Source: Micromonospora echinospora
GTDB taxonomy: Bacteria > Actinomycetota > Actinomycetes > Mycobacteriales > Micromonosporaceae
DNA: 64,000 bases
Reading direction: 5' to 3'
Assembly: GCF_014203425.1 (NCBI RefSeq)
Contig: NZ_JACHJC010000001.1
Coordinates: 5,668,001 to 5,732,000 of the forward strand
The translations under genes and the position numbers were made by a program. Of the stretch, positions 29,450-39,386 are shown one piece after another. A model generated the notes under the pieces. That model did no database searches and was not told where the DNA came from. It saw nothing but the letters and a program-made list of their open reading frames with translations. How positions within the stretch are numbered: the stretch's first letter is position 1; every line of letters begins with the position of its first letter.

Positions 29450-29642
29450 CCCCGCGCCCTTCCGTCCGCCGTGCGGCACGCGCCCCCGTGCCGTGTCGCT
29501 TGATCACGAGTGGACGATCATGCCCACCGGACCGGATCGGCAATCCCCTGACGTGCGGTTCGCGGTCCGCCCGTCACGGCCCCCGGCTACGGGAACGCCG
29601 TCCTGAACAACACTGATGTAATTTGCTTCCGTCTTGCTGAGG

Positions 29643-30389
29643 CTACCGCAGCGCAGGGCGCATTCCGAGCAACGCGCTGCCGACACGGACATGTGTCGCG
29701 CCGTGCCCGATCGCGCTTTCCAGGTCCCCGCTCATCCCCGCCGACAGCACAGTGGCGCCCGGATGGTCGGCCCGCAGACGCGCCGCCACCTCGGCCAGCC
29801 GGGCGAACGCCCGGTCCGGCTCCCAGCCCAGCGGCGCCACCGCCATCAGGCCGGCCAGCCGCAGCGCGTCCGCTCCGGCCACCGCAGCGGCCACCGGGTC
29901 GAGCCCTCGCTGCGGATCGGCATCGCCCGGCAGCGCCCCGCCCCGGGCCGGATCGCCGTCGATGCTCACCTGCACCAGCACGTCCAGCGGCCGGTCCCGG
30001 ACCGCGCCCGCGGCGGCGTCCAGCGCGGCGGCTAGCCGCACGCTGTCCACCGACTGGACCACGTCGGCGTACCGGACCACCGACCGGGCCTTGTTGCGCT
30101 GCAACTGGCCGATGAAGTGCCAGCGCGGCGCCTCCCCGGCCTCGGCCACCGCCGCCGCCTTGCCGGCCGCCTCCTGGTCCCGGTTCTCCCCCACGTCGGT
30201 CACGCCCAGCCCGGCCAGCGCGACCACGTCCGACGCCGGATACGTCTTGGTCACCGCGACCAGGGTGACCTCGTCCCGCTGCCGCCCGGCCGCCGCGCAG
30301 GCGTCGGCGACGCGGGCCCGGACCCGGGCCAGCCCGGCCGCGAGTTCGGCGCGGCGCTCGGGCCGCACCGTCGTTGCTGACTCCGTCAT
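29643..30389 (-). CDS. YggS/PLPBP family PLP-binding protein
   Basis: A 248-residue single-domain TIM-barrel protein that binds PLP without known catalysis and keeps B6 homeostasis. The PLP lysine is in VTLVAVTKTYPASDV (about residue 51). HFIGQLQRNKARSVV, SVDSVRLA and LSAGMSGDLESAIGHGATHVRVG are family blocks. It begins 9 nt after ftsZ ends, directly replacing the pgeF gene that usually sits there. Confidence 0.93.
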   Translation of the reverse strand: MTESATTVRPERRAELAAGLARVRARVADACAAAGRQRDEVTLVAVTKTYPASDVVALAGLGVTDVGENRDQEAAGKAAAVAEAGEAPRWHFIGQLQRNKARSVVRYADVVQSVDSVRLAAALDAAAGAVRDRPLDVLVQVSIDGDPARGGALPGDADPQRGLDPVAAAVAGADALRLAGLMAVAPLGWEPDRAFARLAEVAARLRADHPGATVLSAGMSGDLESAIGHGATHVRVGSALLGMRPALR

Positions 30390-30398
30390 CGGCGCGGC

Positions 30399-31514
30399 TC
30401 AGGAGCCGTTCTTGAGGAAGTCGGGCACGTCGACGTCATCGAAGAGCACCCGCCGTGACGGCTGCTGCGGAGCCGGCATGGTGGCCGGCGGGCTCACCGG
30501 CGCGTTCTGCTGCGCCGGCGGGTTCTGGTTGCTCTTACGCGGCTGCTCGACCGCCTTGTACGCGGGCGTGCCGCCGTCGAAGCCCGCCGCGATCACGGTG
30601 ACCCGCACCTCGTCGCCGAGCGCGTCGTCGATGACCGCGCCGAAGATGATGTTCGCGTCCGGGTGGGCCGCGTCGGTGACCAGCTGAGCCGCGTCGTTGA
30701 TCTCGAACAGGCCGAGGTCCGACCCGCCGGCGATGGACAGCAGCACGCCGCGCGCGCCGTCCATGCTCTGCTCCAGCAGCGGGCTGGAGATGGCCGCCTC
30801 GGCCGCCTCGACGGCGCGGTTCTCGCCCCGGGCGCTGCCGATGCCCATGAGCGCGCTGCCGGCGCCACTCATCACGCTCTTCACGTCGGCGAAGTCCAGG
30901 TTGATCAGACCCGGCGTGGTGATCAGGTCGGTGATGCCCTGGACACCGGAGAGGAGCACCTGGTCCGCGGTGCGGAAAGCGTCCATCATGGAGATGTTGC
31001 GGTCGCCGAGCGCGAGCAGCCGGTCGTTCGGGATCACGATGAGCGTGTCGCACTGGTTGCGCAGCTCCTCGATGCCCGCCTCGGCCTGGACCTGCCGGCG
31101 CTTGCCCTCGAACGAGAACGGCCGGGTGACCACGCCGATGGTGAGCGCGCCGAGCTTACGGGCGATGTTCGCCACGACCGGGGCGCCGCCGGTGCCGGTG
31201 CCGCCGCCCTCGCCGCAGGTCACGAACACCATGTCGGCGCCCTTGAGGACCTCCTCGATCTCGTCGCGGTGGTCCTCGGCGGCGTTCTTGCCGACGTCCG
31301 GGTTGGCGCCCGCGCCCAGTCCCCGGGTCAGCTCCCGGCCCACGTCGAGCTTGACGTCGGCGTCGCTCATCAGCAACGCCTGCGCGTCGGTGTTGATCGC
31401 GATGAACTCGACGCCCTTGAGCCCAACCTCGATCATCCGGTTGACGGCGTTGACTCCGCCGCCCCCGATGCCGACGACCTTGATGACCGCCAGGTAGTTG
31501 TGCGGAGGTGTCAT
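30399..31514 (-). CDS. ftsZ: Cell division GTPase FtsZ
   Basis: A 371-residue tubulin homologue. The GTP signature is [13 protein letters not shown] (about residues 100-112), the N-terminal loop [14 protein letters not shown] and the T7 loop [20 protein letters not shown]. The extreme C-terminus [13 protein letters not shown] is the SepF/FtsW-binding tail. The ATG at 31514 has AAAGGA upstream. A dedicated promoter with a palindrome over its -10 lies 106 nt upstream. Confidence 0.97.
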   Translation of the reverse strand: MTPPHNYLAVIKVVGIGGGGVNAVNRMIEVGLKGVEFIAINTDAQALLMSDADVKLDVGRELTRGLGAGANPDVGKNAAEDHRDEIEEVLKGADMVFVTCGEGGGTGTGGAPVVANIARKLGALTIGVVTRPFSFEGKRRQVQAEAGIEELRNQCDTLIVIPNDRLLALGDRNISMMDAFRTADQVLLSGVQGITDLITTPGLINLDFADVKSVMSGAGSALMGIGSARGENRAVEAAEAAISSPLLEQSMDGARGVLLSIAGGSDLGLFEINDAAQLVTDAAHPDANIIFGAVIDDALGDEVRVTVIAAGFDGGTPAYKAVEQPRKSNQNPPAQQNAPVSPPATMPAPQQPSRRVLFDDVDVPDFLKNGS

Positions 31515-31619
31515 CTCCGGTCCTTTCCCTTCGAGATTGGCATGGGCCGACCCCACACGGCTTGGCCGGATCAGCGGTCGAACACGTCCCTCGCGGCCTC
31601 CGACGGGCTGAACCCTCAC

Positions 31620-31648
31620 CCTCTACTAGAGGCTTAAGGTTATGTCAA
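31620..31648 (-). promoter_or_regulatory. ftsZ promoter with palindrome across the -10
   Basis: On the minus strand a consensus -35 TTGACA (31648-31643), a 17-bp spacer and TAGAGG (31625-31620). The perfect 13-bp palindrome CCTCTACTAGAGG (31620-31632) covers the -10, a likely repressor or activator site. It lies in the 248-bp ftsQ-ftsZ gap. Confidence 0.6.
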
Positions 31649-31762
31649 CCACTGATCTCTTCGGGGCAACGTATGCGCCGCCGCGCCAGGAGCCAAGGAC
31701 CTGTTCCGGCGTGTCGCCGACGGAGCGATCGGGGACACAGCGCCTGATCGCTGAGCCGCGGG

Positions 31763-32581
31763 TCACTCGAACGTGACCACGTCCGGCGCGCTGACGTCGA
31801 TCCGGTCCGCCTTACGGCTCAGCAACGCGGTGGCCACGGTCGACTTGTCCGCGCCCCGGGAGGCGTCGCCCCAGAAGACCTGACGCTCACCGCGCAGCAG
31901 CAGCGTGATCCGGGCCAGCCCGGCGACGTCCACCGCTACCAGCTCCGCGCGCAGCTTCTCGCCCAGCGCGGCGAGCACCGCCAGGCCGGCCCGCGTACCC
32001 GGGTCGTCGGGGCCCGGCCGGGCCACCTTGACCAGCGGCAACCCGCCCGGCGCCCGGTCCAGGCGCTGGAAGACCACACCCGAGCCGTCGACCACCACGA
32101 AGCCGTCACCCTGCGGCACCGCCGCCACCGGCGTGCGCTCCTGCACCCGGATCACCAGCGTGCCCGGCCACTCCCGCTCCACAGTGGCGCGGGCCACCGG
32201 CGGCAGCGTGCCGACCCGGCGCGCGGTAGCGGCCAGGTCCACCCGGGCCAGCGGCTCGTTGTCCCGTACCGCCGCCGCGTCGCGGATCTGCACCGGGGTG
32301 ACCAGCCGCGCGCCGACCACCCGTACCTCGCGCACGCCGAACAGGCCGGTGCCCAGCACCGTCCACGCCACCAGGCCCGCGACGGTCAGCACCGCGGCCG
32401 CCACCGCCCAGGGCAGCGCGGCGCGCATCCGCCGCTGCCGGGCCCGGGCCATGAACCGGCGGGTGGACGGCGGCACGGCGTCCGAGTTGGCCCGCACGAG
32501 CTGCCAGCGCCGCGCCGGGCTGCGCCGGCCCGCCCCGCCGTCCGAGCCGGGGGTGCGGCCGCGGGCCGGGCCGGGACTCAT
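31763..32581 (-). CDS. ftsQ: Cell division protein FtsQ
   Basis: A 272-residue bitopic protein: about 50 basic cytoplasmic residues, one membrane helix (ALPWAVAAAVLTVAGLVAWT, about 54-73), a POTRA domain (LFGVREVRVVGARLVTPVQI) and the FtsQ beta domain (ATVEREWPGTLVIRVQERTP). It links early and late divisome parts with FtsL and FtsB/DivIC. The start overlaps the murC stop (ATGA). Confidence 0.93.
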   Translation of the reverse strand: MSPGPARGRTPGSDGGAGRRSPARRWQLVRANSDAVPPSTRRFMARARQRRMRAALPWAVAAAVLTVAGLVAWTVLGTGLFGVREVRVVGARLVTPVQIRDAAAVRDNEPLARVDLAATARRVGTLPPVARATVEREWPGTLVIRVQERTPVAAVPQGDGFVVVDGSGVVFQRLDRAPGGLPLVKVARPGPDDPGTRAGLAVLAALGEKLRAELVAVDVAGLARITLLLRGERQVFWGDASRGADKSTVATALLSRKADRIDVSAPDVVTFE

Positions 32582-34059
32582 CCGGCGGTGGTCGCCGCGC
32601 CGTCCGGGCCGACGCCGGCGCCGAGCTCCGTGCCGCCGCCGGAGCGGGCCAGCAGCGCGTCGAGCAACTGGTCACCCATCAGCGAAGTCGGCGGCGCGCC
32701 CATTGTCACCACCACGTCGCCGGCCCGGGCCCGGCGGGCCACCTCGGCCGGCACGTCGTCCCACGCCTCGACGAACACCTTGCGCTCGGCCGGCAGCGGC
32801 ACGTCCTGGATCAACGCGGCCGAGCCCTCACCGGGGCGGCGCGCCTCGCCGGGGCCGAACACCTCCAGCAGCACCACCTCGTCGGCGATGCCGAGCGCCG
32901 CGGCGATCTCCGCATGGTTGTCGCGGGTGCGGTAGAGCCGGTACGGCTGGAACACCACGATCAGCCGGCCGTCGCCGGCCACCTCACGCAGCGTCTGCAG
33001 CGCCAGCGTCATCGAGGTCGGGTGGTAGGCGTACTCGTCGTAGACCAGCACGCCGTCGGCCACGCCCTTGCGCTCGAAGCGCCGCCGCACGCCGGGGAAC
33101 GCGCCGAGCGCGGCCTCCGCCGCCGAGACCGGCAGCTCCAGCAGGTACGCGGCGAGCACCGCGGCGCCGCTGTTGAGCGCCATGTGCCGCCCCGGTACGG
33201 GCAGCCGGAACTCGCCGAACGCCCGGCCCTCGATCTCGGCCTGGTAGCGCACGCCGTGCGCGGACGAGACCACCTCGCTCATCCGCAGGTCCGCGTCGGC
33301 GGACTCGCCGTACGTCCAGACCCGGCGGCCCTCGGCGCGCAGCGTCTCGGCCAGCCGCCGCCCGCCCGGGTCGTCCGCGCAGGTGACCACGAAGCCGGCC
33401 GGGTCGGTGAGCCGGGCGAACTCGGCGAAGGCCGCCTCCAGCGTGGCCAGGTCGCCGTAGGTGTTGAGGTGGTCCGCCTCGACGTTCGTGATGATCGACA
33501 CGAACGGGCGGTAGATGAGGAAGGAGCGGTCGCTCTCGTCCGCCTCGACCACGAAGTGCTCGCCGGTGCCGTGGTGTGCGCCGGAGCCGACCTCGGAGAT
33601 CTCACCGCCGATCACGAAGGACGGATCGGTGCCGGCCTGCTGGAGCACCATGGTGACCATCGAGGTGGTGGAGGTCTTGCCGTGGGTGCCCGCCACCGCC
33701 ACCGTGCGGCGGCCGGTCATCGCGGCGGCGAGCGCTTCGGAGCGGTGCAGCACCCGCAGGCCCCGTCGGCGCGCCTCGACCATCTCCAGGTGGTCCTGCG
33801 GGATCGCCGAGGAGTAGACGACCGTGTCCACCCCGTCGAGGTTGGACGTTTCGTGGGCGGAGTGGATGGTGCCGCCGAGCGCCCGCAGGCCGGCCAGCGA
33901 CGGCCACTCCCGCAGCTCGCTGCCGGAGACCGGCAGGCCACGGGTGAGGAACAGCCGGGCCAGCCCGGCCATCCCGACCCCGCCCACGCCGATCAGGTGG
34001 ATCCGGCCCAGATCCTCCGCGGTCATGGTGCCGGCGGGGGTGAACTGCACGGTGTTCAT
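32578..34059 (-). CDS. murC: UDP-N-acetylmuramate--L-alanine ligase MurC
   Basis: A 493-residue Mur ligase adding L-Ala to UDP-MurNAc. It has HLIGVGGVGMAGLARL (UDP binding, about residue 21), ATP loop VAVAGTHGKTSTTSMV (about 118), FVVEADESDRSFL, and C-terminal VLVYDEYAYHPTSM. The ATG at 34059 follows murG by 31 bp. The gene order murG-murC-ftsQ is typical for actinobacteria. Confidence 0.96.
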   Translation of the reverse strand: MNTVQFTPAGTMTAEDLGRIHLIGVGGVGMAGLARLFLTRGLPVSGSELREWPSLAGLRALGGTIHSAHETSNLDGVDTVVYSSAIPQDHLEMVEARRRGLRVLHRSEALAAAMTGRRTVAVAGTHGKTSTTSMVTMVLQQAGTDPSFVIGGEISEVGSGAHHGTGEHFVVEADESDRSFLIYRPFVSIITNVEADHLNTYGDLATLEAAFAEFARLTDPAGFVVTCADDPGGRRLAETLRAEGRRVWTYGESADADLRMSEVVSSAHGVRYQAEIEGRAFGEFRLPVPGRHMALNSGAAVLAAYLLELPVSAAEAALGAFPGVRRRFERKGVADGVLVYDEYAYHPTSMTLALQTLREVAGDGRLIVVFQPYRLYRTRDNHAEIAAALGIADEVVLLEVFGPGEARRPGEGSAALIQDVPLPAERKVFVEAWDDVPAEVARRARAGDVVVTMGAPPTSLMGDQLLDALLARSGGGTELGAGVGPDGAATTAG

Positions 34060-34090
34060 CAGACGTACCTTCCCGTCACGGCGCCCCGCA

Positions 34091-35197
34091 TCAGCGGGCC
34101 ACCGCCTCGTAGACGAAGTTCAGCAACGCCACGTCGCCGTCGCGGCGGCCGTAGCCGGCTGCGGCGTGGCTCATCGCCCAGAGCCGCTGCGGGTCCCGGA
34201 TCAGCGGGATCACCGTCCGCTCCACCCAGGCCGGGGTCATCTCGGCGTCGTCGACCAGCAGGCCGCCGCCCGCCTCCACCACCGGCAGCGCGTTGCGCTT
34301 CTGCTCCTGGTTGCTGTGCGGGTAGGGCACGTAGACGGTGGGCAGGCCGATCGCGGCCACCTCGGCGCAGGTCATCGCGCCGCCCCGGGCCAGCATCAGG
34401 TCGGCGGCGGCGTAGCCCAGCTCCATCTCGGACAGGTAGGGCAGCGTGACGTACGGCACCGGCAGGTCGGTGGGCACCGAGACCGGCTCGTTGCGGGCGC
34501 CGATGACGTGCAGCACCTGCACGCCGTTGCGGGCCAGTTCCTTCGCCGCGCCGGAGACGGCCAGGTTGATCGAGCGGGCGCCCTGCGAGCCACCGGCGAC
34601 GAAGAGCACCGGCAGGTCGGGGCGGAGTCCGAAGTGGGCGCGGGCGGCGTCACGCAGGGCGGCCCGGTCCAGCCCGGCGATGCCCCGGCGCAACGGCACC
34701 CCGACCACCCGGGCGTCGCGCAGCGCCTCGGCCTGGGCCGGCTGGTGCGGGAAGCCCACCGCGACGTTCTTGGTGAACTTCATCCCGAGCCGGTTCGCCA
34801 CGCCCGGCGGCACGTTCACCTCGTGGATGACGATCGGCAGCTCCCGCCGCCACGCGGCCAGGTAACCGGGCACCGAGACGTACCCGCCGAAGCCGACCAC
34901 GGCGTCGGCCTGGACCTCGTCGATCACCTTTCCCGCGGCGCGGGCCGCCTTCCACATCCGGTCCGGGGTACGCACCAGGCTCATGTTCACCGACCGGGGC
35001 AGCTGGTACGCCGGGATCTGCCGCAGGTCGTAGCCGGCCGGCGGGATCAGCTCGTTCTCCAGCCCCTTCGGTGTGCCCAGACAGGTGATCCGGACGCTCG
35101 GGTCGTGTCGGCGCAGGCAGTCGGCGAAGGCGAGCAGCGGATAGATGTGCCCGCCCGTACCCCCTCCGCAGAGCACCACCGAACGCAGCGGACCCAT
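34091..35197 (-). CDS. murG: Lipid II synthase MurG
   Basis: A 368-residue GT28 glycosyltransferase. CGGGTGGHIYPLLAFAD is the N-terminal glycine-rich loop, GFGGYVSVPG follows (about residue 100), then GGSQGARSIN and LARGGAMTCAEVAAIGLP (UDP-GlcNAc binding). It transfers GlcNAc to lipid I on the inner membrane face. Its ATG shares an A with the ftsW stop (TGATG). Confidence 0.97.
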   Translation of the reverse strand: MGPLRSVVLCGGGTGGHIYPLLAFADCLRRHDPSVRITCLGTPKGLENELIPPAGYDLRQIPAYQLPRSVNMSLVRTPDRMWKAARAAGKVIDEVQADAVVGFGGYVSVPGYLAAWRRELPIVIHEVNVPPGVANRLGMKFTKNVAVGFPHQPAQAEALRDARVVGVPLRRGIAGLDRAALRDAARAHFGLRPDLPVLFVAGGSQGARSINLAVSGAAKELARNGVQVLHVIGARNEPVSVPTDLPVPYVTLPYLSEMELGYAAADLMLARGGAMTCAEVAAIGLPTVYVPYPHSNQEQKRNALPVVEAGGGLLVDDAEMTPAWVERTVIPLIRDPQRLWAMSHAAAGYGRRDGDVALLNFVYEAVAR

Positions 35198-36699
35198 CAG
35201 CGTCTCCTCTCGCTCGCCGCGCCGGAGCGCGCCCGGTCGGACCGGGCGCCGCGGGGCGCGGCCTGGTCGTCCTGCCGCCGCTGCCGGGACCGGGGCACGG
35301 ACCCTCGGTCGGCCGGAGGCGGCGCCGGTCGACGGCGCCGGCCGGGAAGCGGCGGCAACGGGGCCCACACTAGTCGGACCCATCGGGCGGGCGGACGGGC
35401 ATGCAGCGCTCGCGCCGCGTCCGGCTCGGCGCGGGCGAAGGAGGCGAGCATGCCGATCGCGGCGAGGGTCACCACGAGGGCGCTGCCGCCGTCGGAGATG
35501 AACGGCAGCGGTACGCCGGTCAGCGGCAGCAGCCCGGTCACGCCACCGATGTTGATGACGGCCTGGCCGACCAGCCAGGCGGTCACGCCGGCGGCGGCGA
35601 GCCGGCGGAACGGGTCCTCGACCCGGCGGGCGATGCGCATCCCGGTGTACGCGAGCACGGCGAACAGCACCAGGATCACGGTGCAGCCGACCACCCCCAG
35701 CTCCTCGGCGATGATGGCGAAGATGAAGTCGTTGTGCGCCTCGGGCAGCCAGCCGTACTTGAAGCTGCTCTGGCCCAGGCCGACGCCGAACCAGCCGCCG
35801 TTGCCGATCGCGTAGCGGGCCTGCACGAGCTGGTAGCAGTAGTCCAGCTCCTGCTCGAAGCAGGTACGCGGGGACGGCGGGTCGAGCCACATGGTGAGGC
35901 GGCCGAGCCGGTAGTTGTCGGCGCCCCGGGAGCCGGAGCCGGCGCCGAGCGAGGCCGCGGCCACCAGCAGGCCGACGCCGGCCAGGCCGATCCCGGTGAG
36001 CGCGGCGAAGACCCGGGTCCGTACGCCCGCCGCCCAGAGCATGCCGACCACGAGCGCGAGCAGGCAGAGCATGCTGCCCAGGTCGTTGTAGCCGACCAGC
36101 ACGAACAGCAGGCCGACCACCGGGAACAGCGGGGTGGCCAGCTCCTTCCACCAGCCCAGCGCCGCGCCCTTGCGGGCGAGCACGTGCGCGCCCCACAGCG
36201 CCAGCGCGAACTTCGCCACCTCGACCGGCTGCACGGAGATCGGGCCGAGGTAGAGCCAGAGCAGGTGCGCCTTCAACGGCCCGATCGACGCCACCCCGAA
36301 CAGCGAGTTCAGCGCCACCAGCAGGTTGAGCAGCAGCAGCAGCGCCACCGCCACACCCAGCGCCGGGCGGCTGACCGCGCGGAACGTGCGCGCGGGCAGC
36401 CGCTGGCAGGCCCAGAACGCGCCGATGCCGATCACCGCGAAGACGGTCTGCTTGGTCAGCGACGCCGCCGCGTCGCCGTCCATGACGTAGTCCCGCACGC
36501 TGGTCGCGGAGAAGACCATCGTGAGGCCGATCAGCAGCAGCAGGCCGGCGCTGGACAGCAGCAGGTAGTAGGAGGCCAGCGGCCGGGCCAGCAGACCGCG
36601 CAGCGCGGCCAGGCCACCGGCCGGGTCCCAGCGCGCCGCCGGCGGGTCGGCCGGGGGCGTGGCCGCCGGCGCACGGCGGGCCGGCGGGTCGGTGGTCAC
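35197..36699 (-). CDS. ftsW: Peptidoglycan glycosyltransferase FtsW
   Basis: A SEDS-family membrane polymerase of about 500 residues and ten helices. LYLGPISVQPVEVAKFALAL holds the conserved Pro/Glu region, with YNDLGSMLCL, AHNDFIFAIIAEELG and LPLTGVPLPFISDGGSALV. A basic Pro-rich cytoplasmic tail of about 80 residues follows the last helix. GTG at 36699 is preferred (GGGGGAGGGA upstream), with GTG 36723 an alternative. It normally follows murD, which is absent here. Confidence 0.94.
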   Translation of the reverse strand: MTTDPPARRAPAATPPADPPAARWDPAGGLAALRGLLARPLASYYLLLSSAGLLLLIGLTMVFSATSVRDYVMDGDAAASLTKQTVFAVIGIGAFWACQRLPARTFRAVSRPALGVAVALLLLLNLLVALNSLFGVASIGPLKAHLLWLYLGPISVQPVEVAKFALALWGAHVLARKGAALGWWKELATPLFPVVGLLFVLVGYNDLGSMLCLLALVVGMLWAAGVRTRVFAALTGIGLAGVGLLVAAASLGAGSGSRGADNYRLGRLTMWLDPPSPRTCFEQELDYCYQLVQARYAIGNGGWFGVGLGQSSFKYGWLPEAHNDFIFAIIAEELGVVGCTVILVLFAVLAYTGMRIARRVEDPFRRLAAAGVTAWLVGQAVINIGGVTGLLPLTGVPLPFISDGGSALVVTLAAIGMLASFARAEPDAARALHARPPARWVRLVWAPLPPLPGRRRRPAPPPADRGSVPRSRQRRQDDQAAPRGARSDRARSGAASERRR

Positions 36700-36789
36700 C
36701 TGGTTGTCTCGTCCCTCCCCCACAGGCCCATCATGGCCGCTCGGCCCGCCCGCCCGTGGCGCAACCGCCCGGTCGGCGTGTCGGATCTG

Positions 36790-36839
36790 AAGGAAGGGCC
36801 CCTTATTAACAGACGTCTGTTAATAAGGGGCCCTTCCTT
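36790..36839. repeat. 50-bp perfect palindrome between mraY and ftsW
   Basis: Two 25-nt arms with no spacer; the left half starts AAGGAAGGGCCCCTTATTAA and the centre is AGAC/GTCT. It begins 13 bp past the mraY stop, where murD would be expected. As RNA it would form a long hairpin that could attenuate transcription into ftsW. Its AT-rich middle and style resemble dispersed palindromes I remember from Micromonospora, unverified. Confidence 0.95.
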
Positions 36840-36852
36840 ACACCCGGGGGCG

Positions 36853-37980
36853 TCAGCTCACCGCGGCGAGGAACTCGCTGTAGAACAGGCCCAGCGCGAT
36901 GGCCACGCCGATGCCGGCGATGATCCAGAACCGGACGACGATGTTGACCTCGCTCCAGCCGGCCAGCTCGAAGTGGTGCTGCAGCGGCGACATCCGGAAC
37001 ACGCGCTTGCCGGTGGTACGGAAGGAGATGATCTGGATGACCACGGACATGGTGATGATCACGAAGAGGCCGCCCAGGATCGGCAGCAGCAGGATGGTGC
37101 GGGTGGACATCGCCATGCCGGCGATCAGGCCGCCCAGCCCGAGCGCGCCGGTGTCGCCCATGAAGATCCGCGCCGGGGACGTGTTCCACCAGAGGAAGCC
37201 CACGCAGGCGCCCGCGGCCGCGCCGGCGATCAGCGCGATCTCCAGCGGATCGCGCACGGTGTAGCAGTACGCCTCGGTGTAGTTCGGGTCGGCGCACCAG
37301 TGCCGGTACTGCCAGAACGCGATGAGCGCGTACGCCGCGAGCACCATCACCGAGGCGCCGGTGGCCAGGCCGTCCAGGCCGTCGGTGAGGTTGACGCCGT
37401 TGGTGGCCGCCATGACCACCATGATGATGACGATCACCGAGCCGATCTTGCCGATCTCCAGCGCCGGGATGTCCCGGATGAAGCTCAGCGTGGTGCTGGC
37501 CACCGTCTCGGTGTTCGTCGCGTTCCCGCCGGCGTCGGTCATGCTCGACGGGAAGTAGACCGCCACCGCGCCGAAGACCGCGCCGACCAGGATCTGCCCG
37601 GCCAGCTTGCCCCGCTTGTTGAGGCCGCCGCTGTGCCGCTTGCGCACCTTCAGGAAGTCGTCGATGAAGCCGACCGCGCCGGAGAACACCATCAGCCCCA
37701 GCAGCACCAGCGCCGTGATGGTCGGCTCGACCTGGGCGATCTGCGCGTCCGGCAGCGTGGTCAGGGCCAGGTGCCCGGCGACGTACGCGATGACCGTGGC
37801 CAGGATGAAGACCACGCCGCCCATCGTCGGCGTGCCCTTCTTGCCCTCGTTGCTGGCGAGCCCGAGGTTCGACCGGATCGGCTGGCCGGCCTTCAGCCGG
37901 GCGAACACCTTGATCGCGATCGGGGTGCCGAACAGCGAGATCAGGAACGCGACCCCGATGGCGACGATGACCGCCCTCAT
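36853..37980 (-). CDS. mraY: Phospho-MurNAc-pentapeptide translocase MraY
   Basis: A 375-residue ten-helix enzyme making lipid I from UDP-MurNAc-pentapeptide and undecaprenyl phosphate. The catalytic aspartates lie in [16 protein letters not shown] (about residue 110) and [15 protein letters not shown] (about 195), and the His motif is in [17 protein letters not shown]. The ATG at 37980 overlaps the murF stop (ATGA). The 50-bp palindrome follows its 3' end. Confidence 0.97.
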   Translation of the reverse strand: MRAVIVAIGVAFLISLFGTPIAIKVFARLKAGQPIRSNLGLASNEGKKGTPTMGGVVFILATVIAYVAGHLALTTLPDAQIAQVEPTITALVLLGLMVFSGAVGFIDDFLKVRKRHSGGLNKRGKLAGQILVGAVFGAVAVYFPSSMTDAGGNATNTETVASTTLSFIRDIPALEIGKIGSVIVIIMVVMAATNGVNLTDGLDGLATGASVMVLAAYALIAFWQYRHWCADPNYTEAYCYTVRDPLEIALIAGAAAGACVGFLWWNTSPARIFMGDTGALGLGGLIAGMAMSTRTILLLPILGGLFVIITMSVVIQIISFRTTGKRVFRMSPLQHHFELAGWSEVNIVVRFWIIAGIGVAIALGLFYSEFLAAVS

Positions 37981-39386
37981 GCGGCGCCGCCCTCCGTCGC
38001 ACCCTCGCGGGCGTCCGCGCGCAGCGCGTCGGCCACCTCCCAGGTCCGGTACCGGGAGCCCTTAACCAGCACCACGTCTCCCGGACGCAGCTCGCTCCGC
38101 AGCACCTCGACGGCCGCCGCCTGATCGCTGAGCAGCACCGACTCTCCTCCCCAATTGCCTACCGCTGTCGCGCCCTCGTGGATCGGCGCCGCCGGCTCGC
38201 CCACCACGAGCAGCCGGTCCACTCCCAGCTCGGCCGCGAGCCGGCCGACCTGCTGATGCCCCTCCCGTTCGAAGTCACCCAGCTCGGCCATGTAGCCGAG
38301 CACCGCGACCGTACGCCCCTGCCCGCGCATGCTGGCCAACGCCCGCAGCGCCACGCCGGTGGAGGCCGGGTTCGCGTTGTACGAGTCGTCGATCACGGTC
38401 ACCCCGTCGGGACGCTCGAAGACGTCCATCCGCCGGGTGGAGACCAGGCCCAGCTCGTTCAGCGCCGCCGCCAGGTCCGGCAGCGCGAGGCCCAGCTCGC
38501 GACCGACCGCCGCCGCGGCGAGCGAGTTGGAGACCTGGTGCCGGCCGGTCAGCCCGAGCCGCACCGGCGCGCTCCCCTCCGGAATGACAAGCGTGTACGA
38601 CGGCCGCCCCCGGCCGTCGAGCGTCACGTCCACGGCGCGCACGTCGGCGCGCTCCGACTCGCCGTAGCGCACCACCCGCGCCTGCGTACGCGCCGACATC
38701 GCGTCCACCCGCGGGTCGTCGGCGTTGAGCACCGCCAGCCCGTCCGCGGGCAGCGCCTCGACCAGTTCGCCCTTGGCGAGCGCGATGGTCTCCACCGAGC
38801 CGAACTCGCCCAGGTGCGCCACGCCGACGTTGAGCACCACCGAGATCCGGGGCGGCACCACCTCGCACAGGTACCGGACGTGCCCCACCCCGCGGGCGCC
38901 CTTCTCCATCACCAGGTAGCGGGTCTCGGGGGTGGCCTGCAACGCCGTGTACGGGTGCCCCAGCTCGTTGTTGAACGAGCCGGGCGGGGCCACTGTCGGG
39001 CCGAGCCGGACCGCGAGCTGGGCGATCAGGTCCTTGGTGGTGGTCTTGCCGGACGAGCCGGTCAGCCCGATCACTGTGAGCCCGGGCAACCGGTCGACGA
39101 CGGCGCGGGCCAGCCGGCCCATCGCGTCGAGCGCGTCGCCGACGAGCACCATCGGCACGCCCGGCACCTCCCGGGTGCCGAGCACCGCCACCGCGCCCGA
39201 GGAGATCGCGCCGGCCGCGTAGTCGTGGCCGTCCACCTGCTCGCCGGGGAACGCGACGAAGAGCCCGCCCGGGGTGACCTTGCGGGAGTCGAACTCCACG
39301 GTGCCGGTGACCCGGCCGTCCGGGTCGGCGCCGGCCAGCCGGCCGTCGACAGCGGCGGCCACCTCGGCCAGCGTCAGCGGGATCAC
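37977..39386 (-). CDS. murF: UDP-MurNAc-tripeptide--D-Ala-D-Ala ligase MurF
   Basis: A 469-residue Mur ligase. N-terminal [23 protein letters not shown] loop [17 protein letters not shown] (about residue 110), LGHPYTALQ, and C-terminal [20 protein letters not shown]. It adds the terminal dipeptide to the cytoplasmic precursor. It is joined to murE and mraY by four-base overlaps. Confidence 0.96.
   Translation of the reverse strand: MIPLTLAEVAAAVDGRLAGADPDGRVTGTVEFDSRKVTPGGLFVAFPGEQVDGHDYAAGAISSGAVAVLGTREVPGVPMVLVGDALDAMGRLARAVVDRLPGLTVIGLTGSSGKTTTKDLIAQLAVRLGPTVAPPGSFNNELGHPYTALQATPETRYLVMEKGARGVGHVRYLCEVVPPRISVVLNVGVAHLGEFGSVETIALAKGELVEALPADGLAVLNADDPRVDAMSARTQARVVRYGESERADVRAVDVTLDGRGRPSYTLVIPEGSAPVRLGLTGRHQVSNSLAAAAVGRELGLALPDLAAALNELGLVSTRRMDVFERPDGVTVIDDSYNANPASTGVALRALASMRGQGRTVAVLGYMAELGDFEREGHQQVGRLAAELGVDRLLVVGEPAAPIHEGATAVGNWGGESVLLSDQAAAVEVLRSELRPGDVVLVKGSRYRTWEVADALRADAREGATEGGAA

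Noticed and set aside
35401..38124. 907-codon plus-strand frame
   Set aside because: Antisense to ftsW, mraY and murF; low-complexity charged composition.
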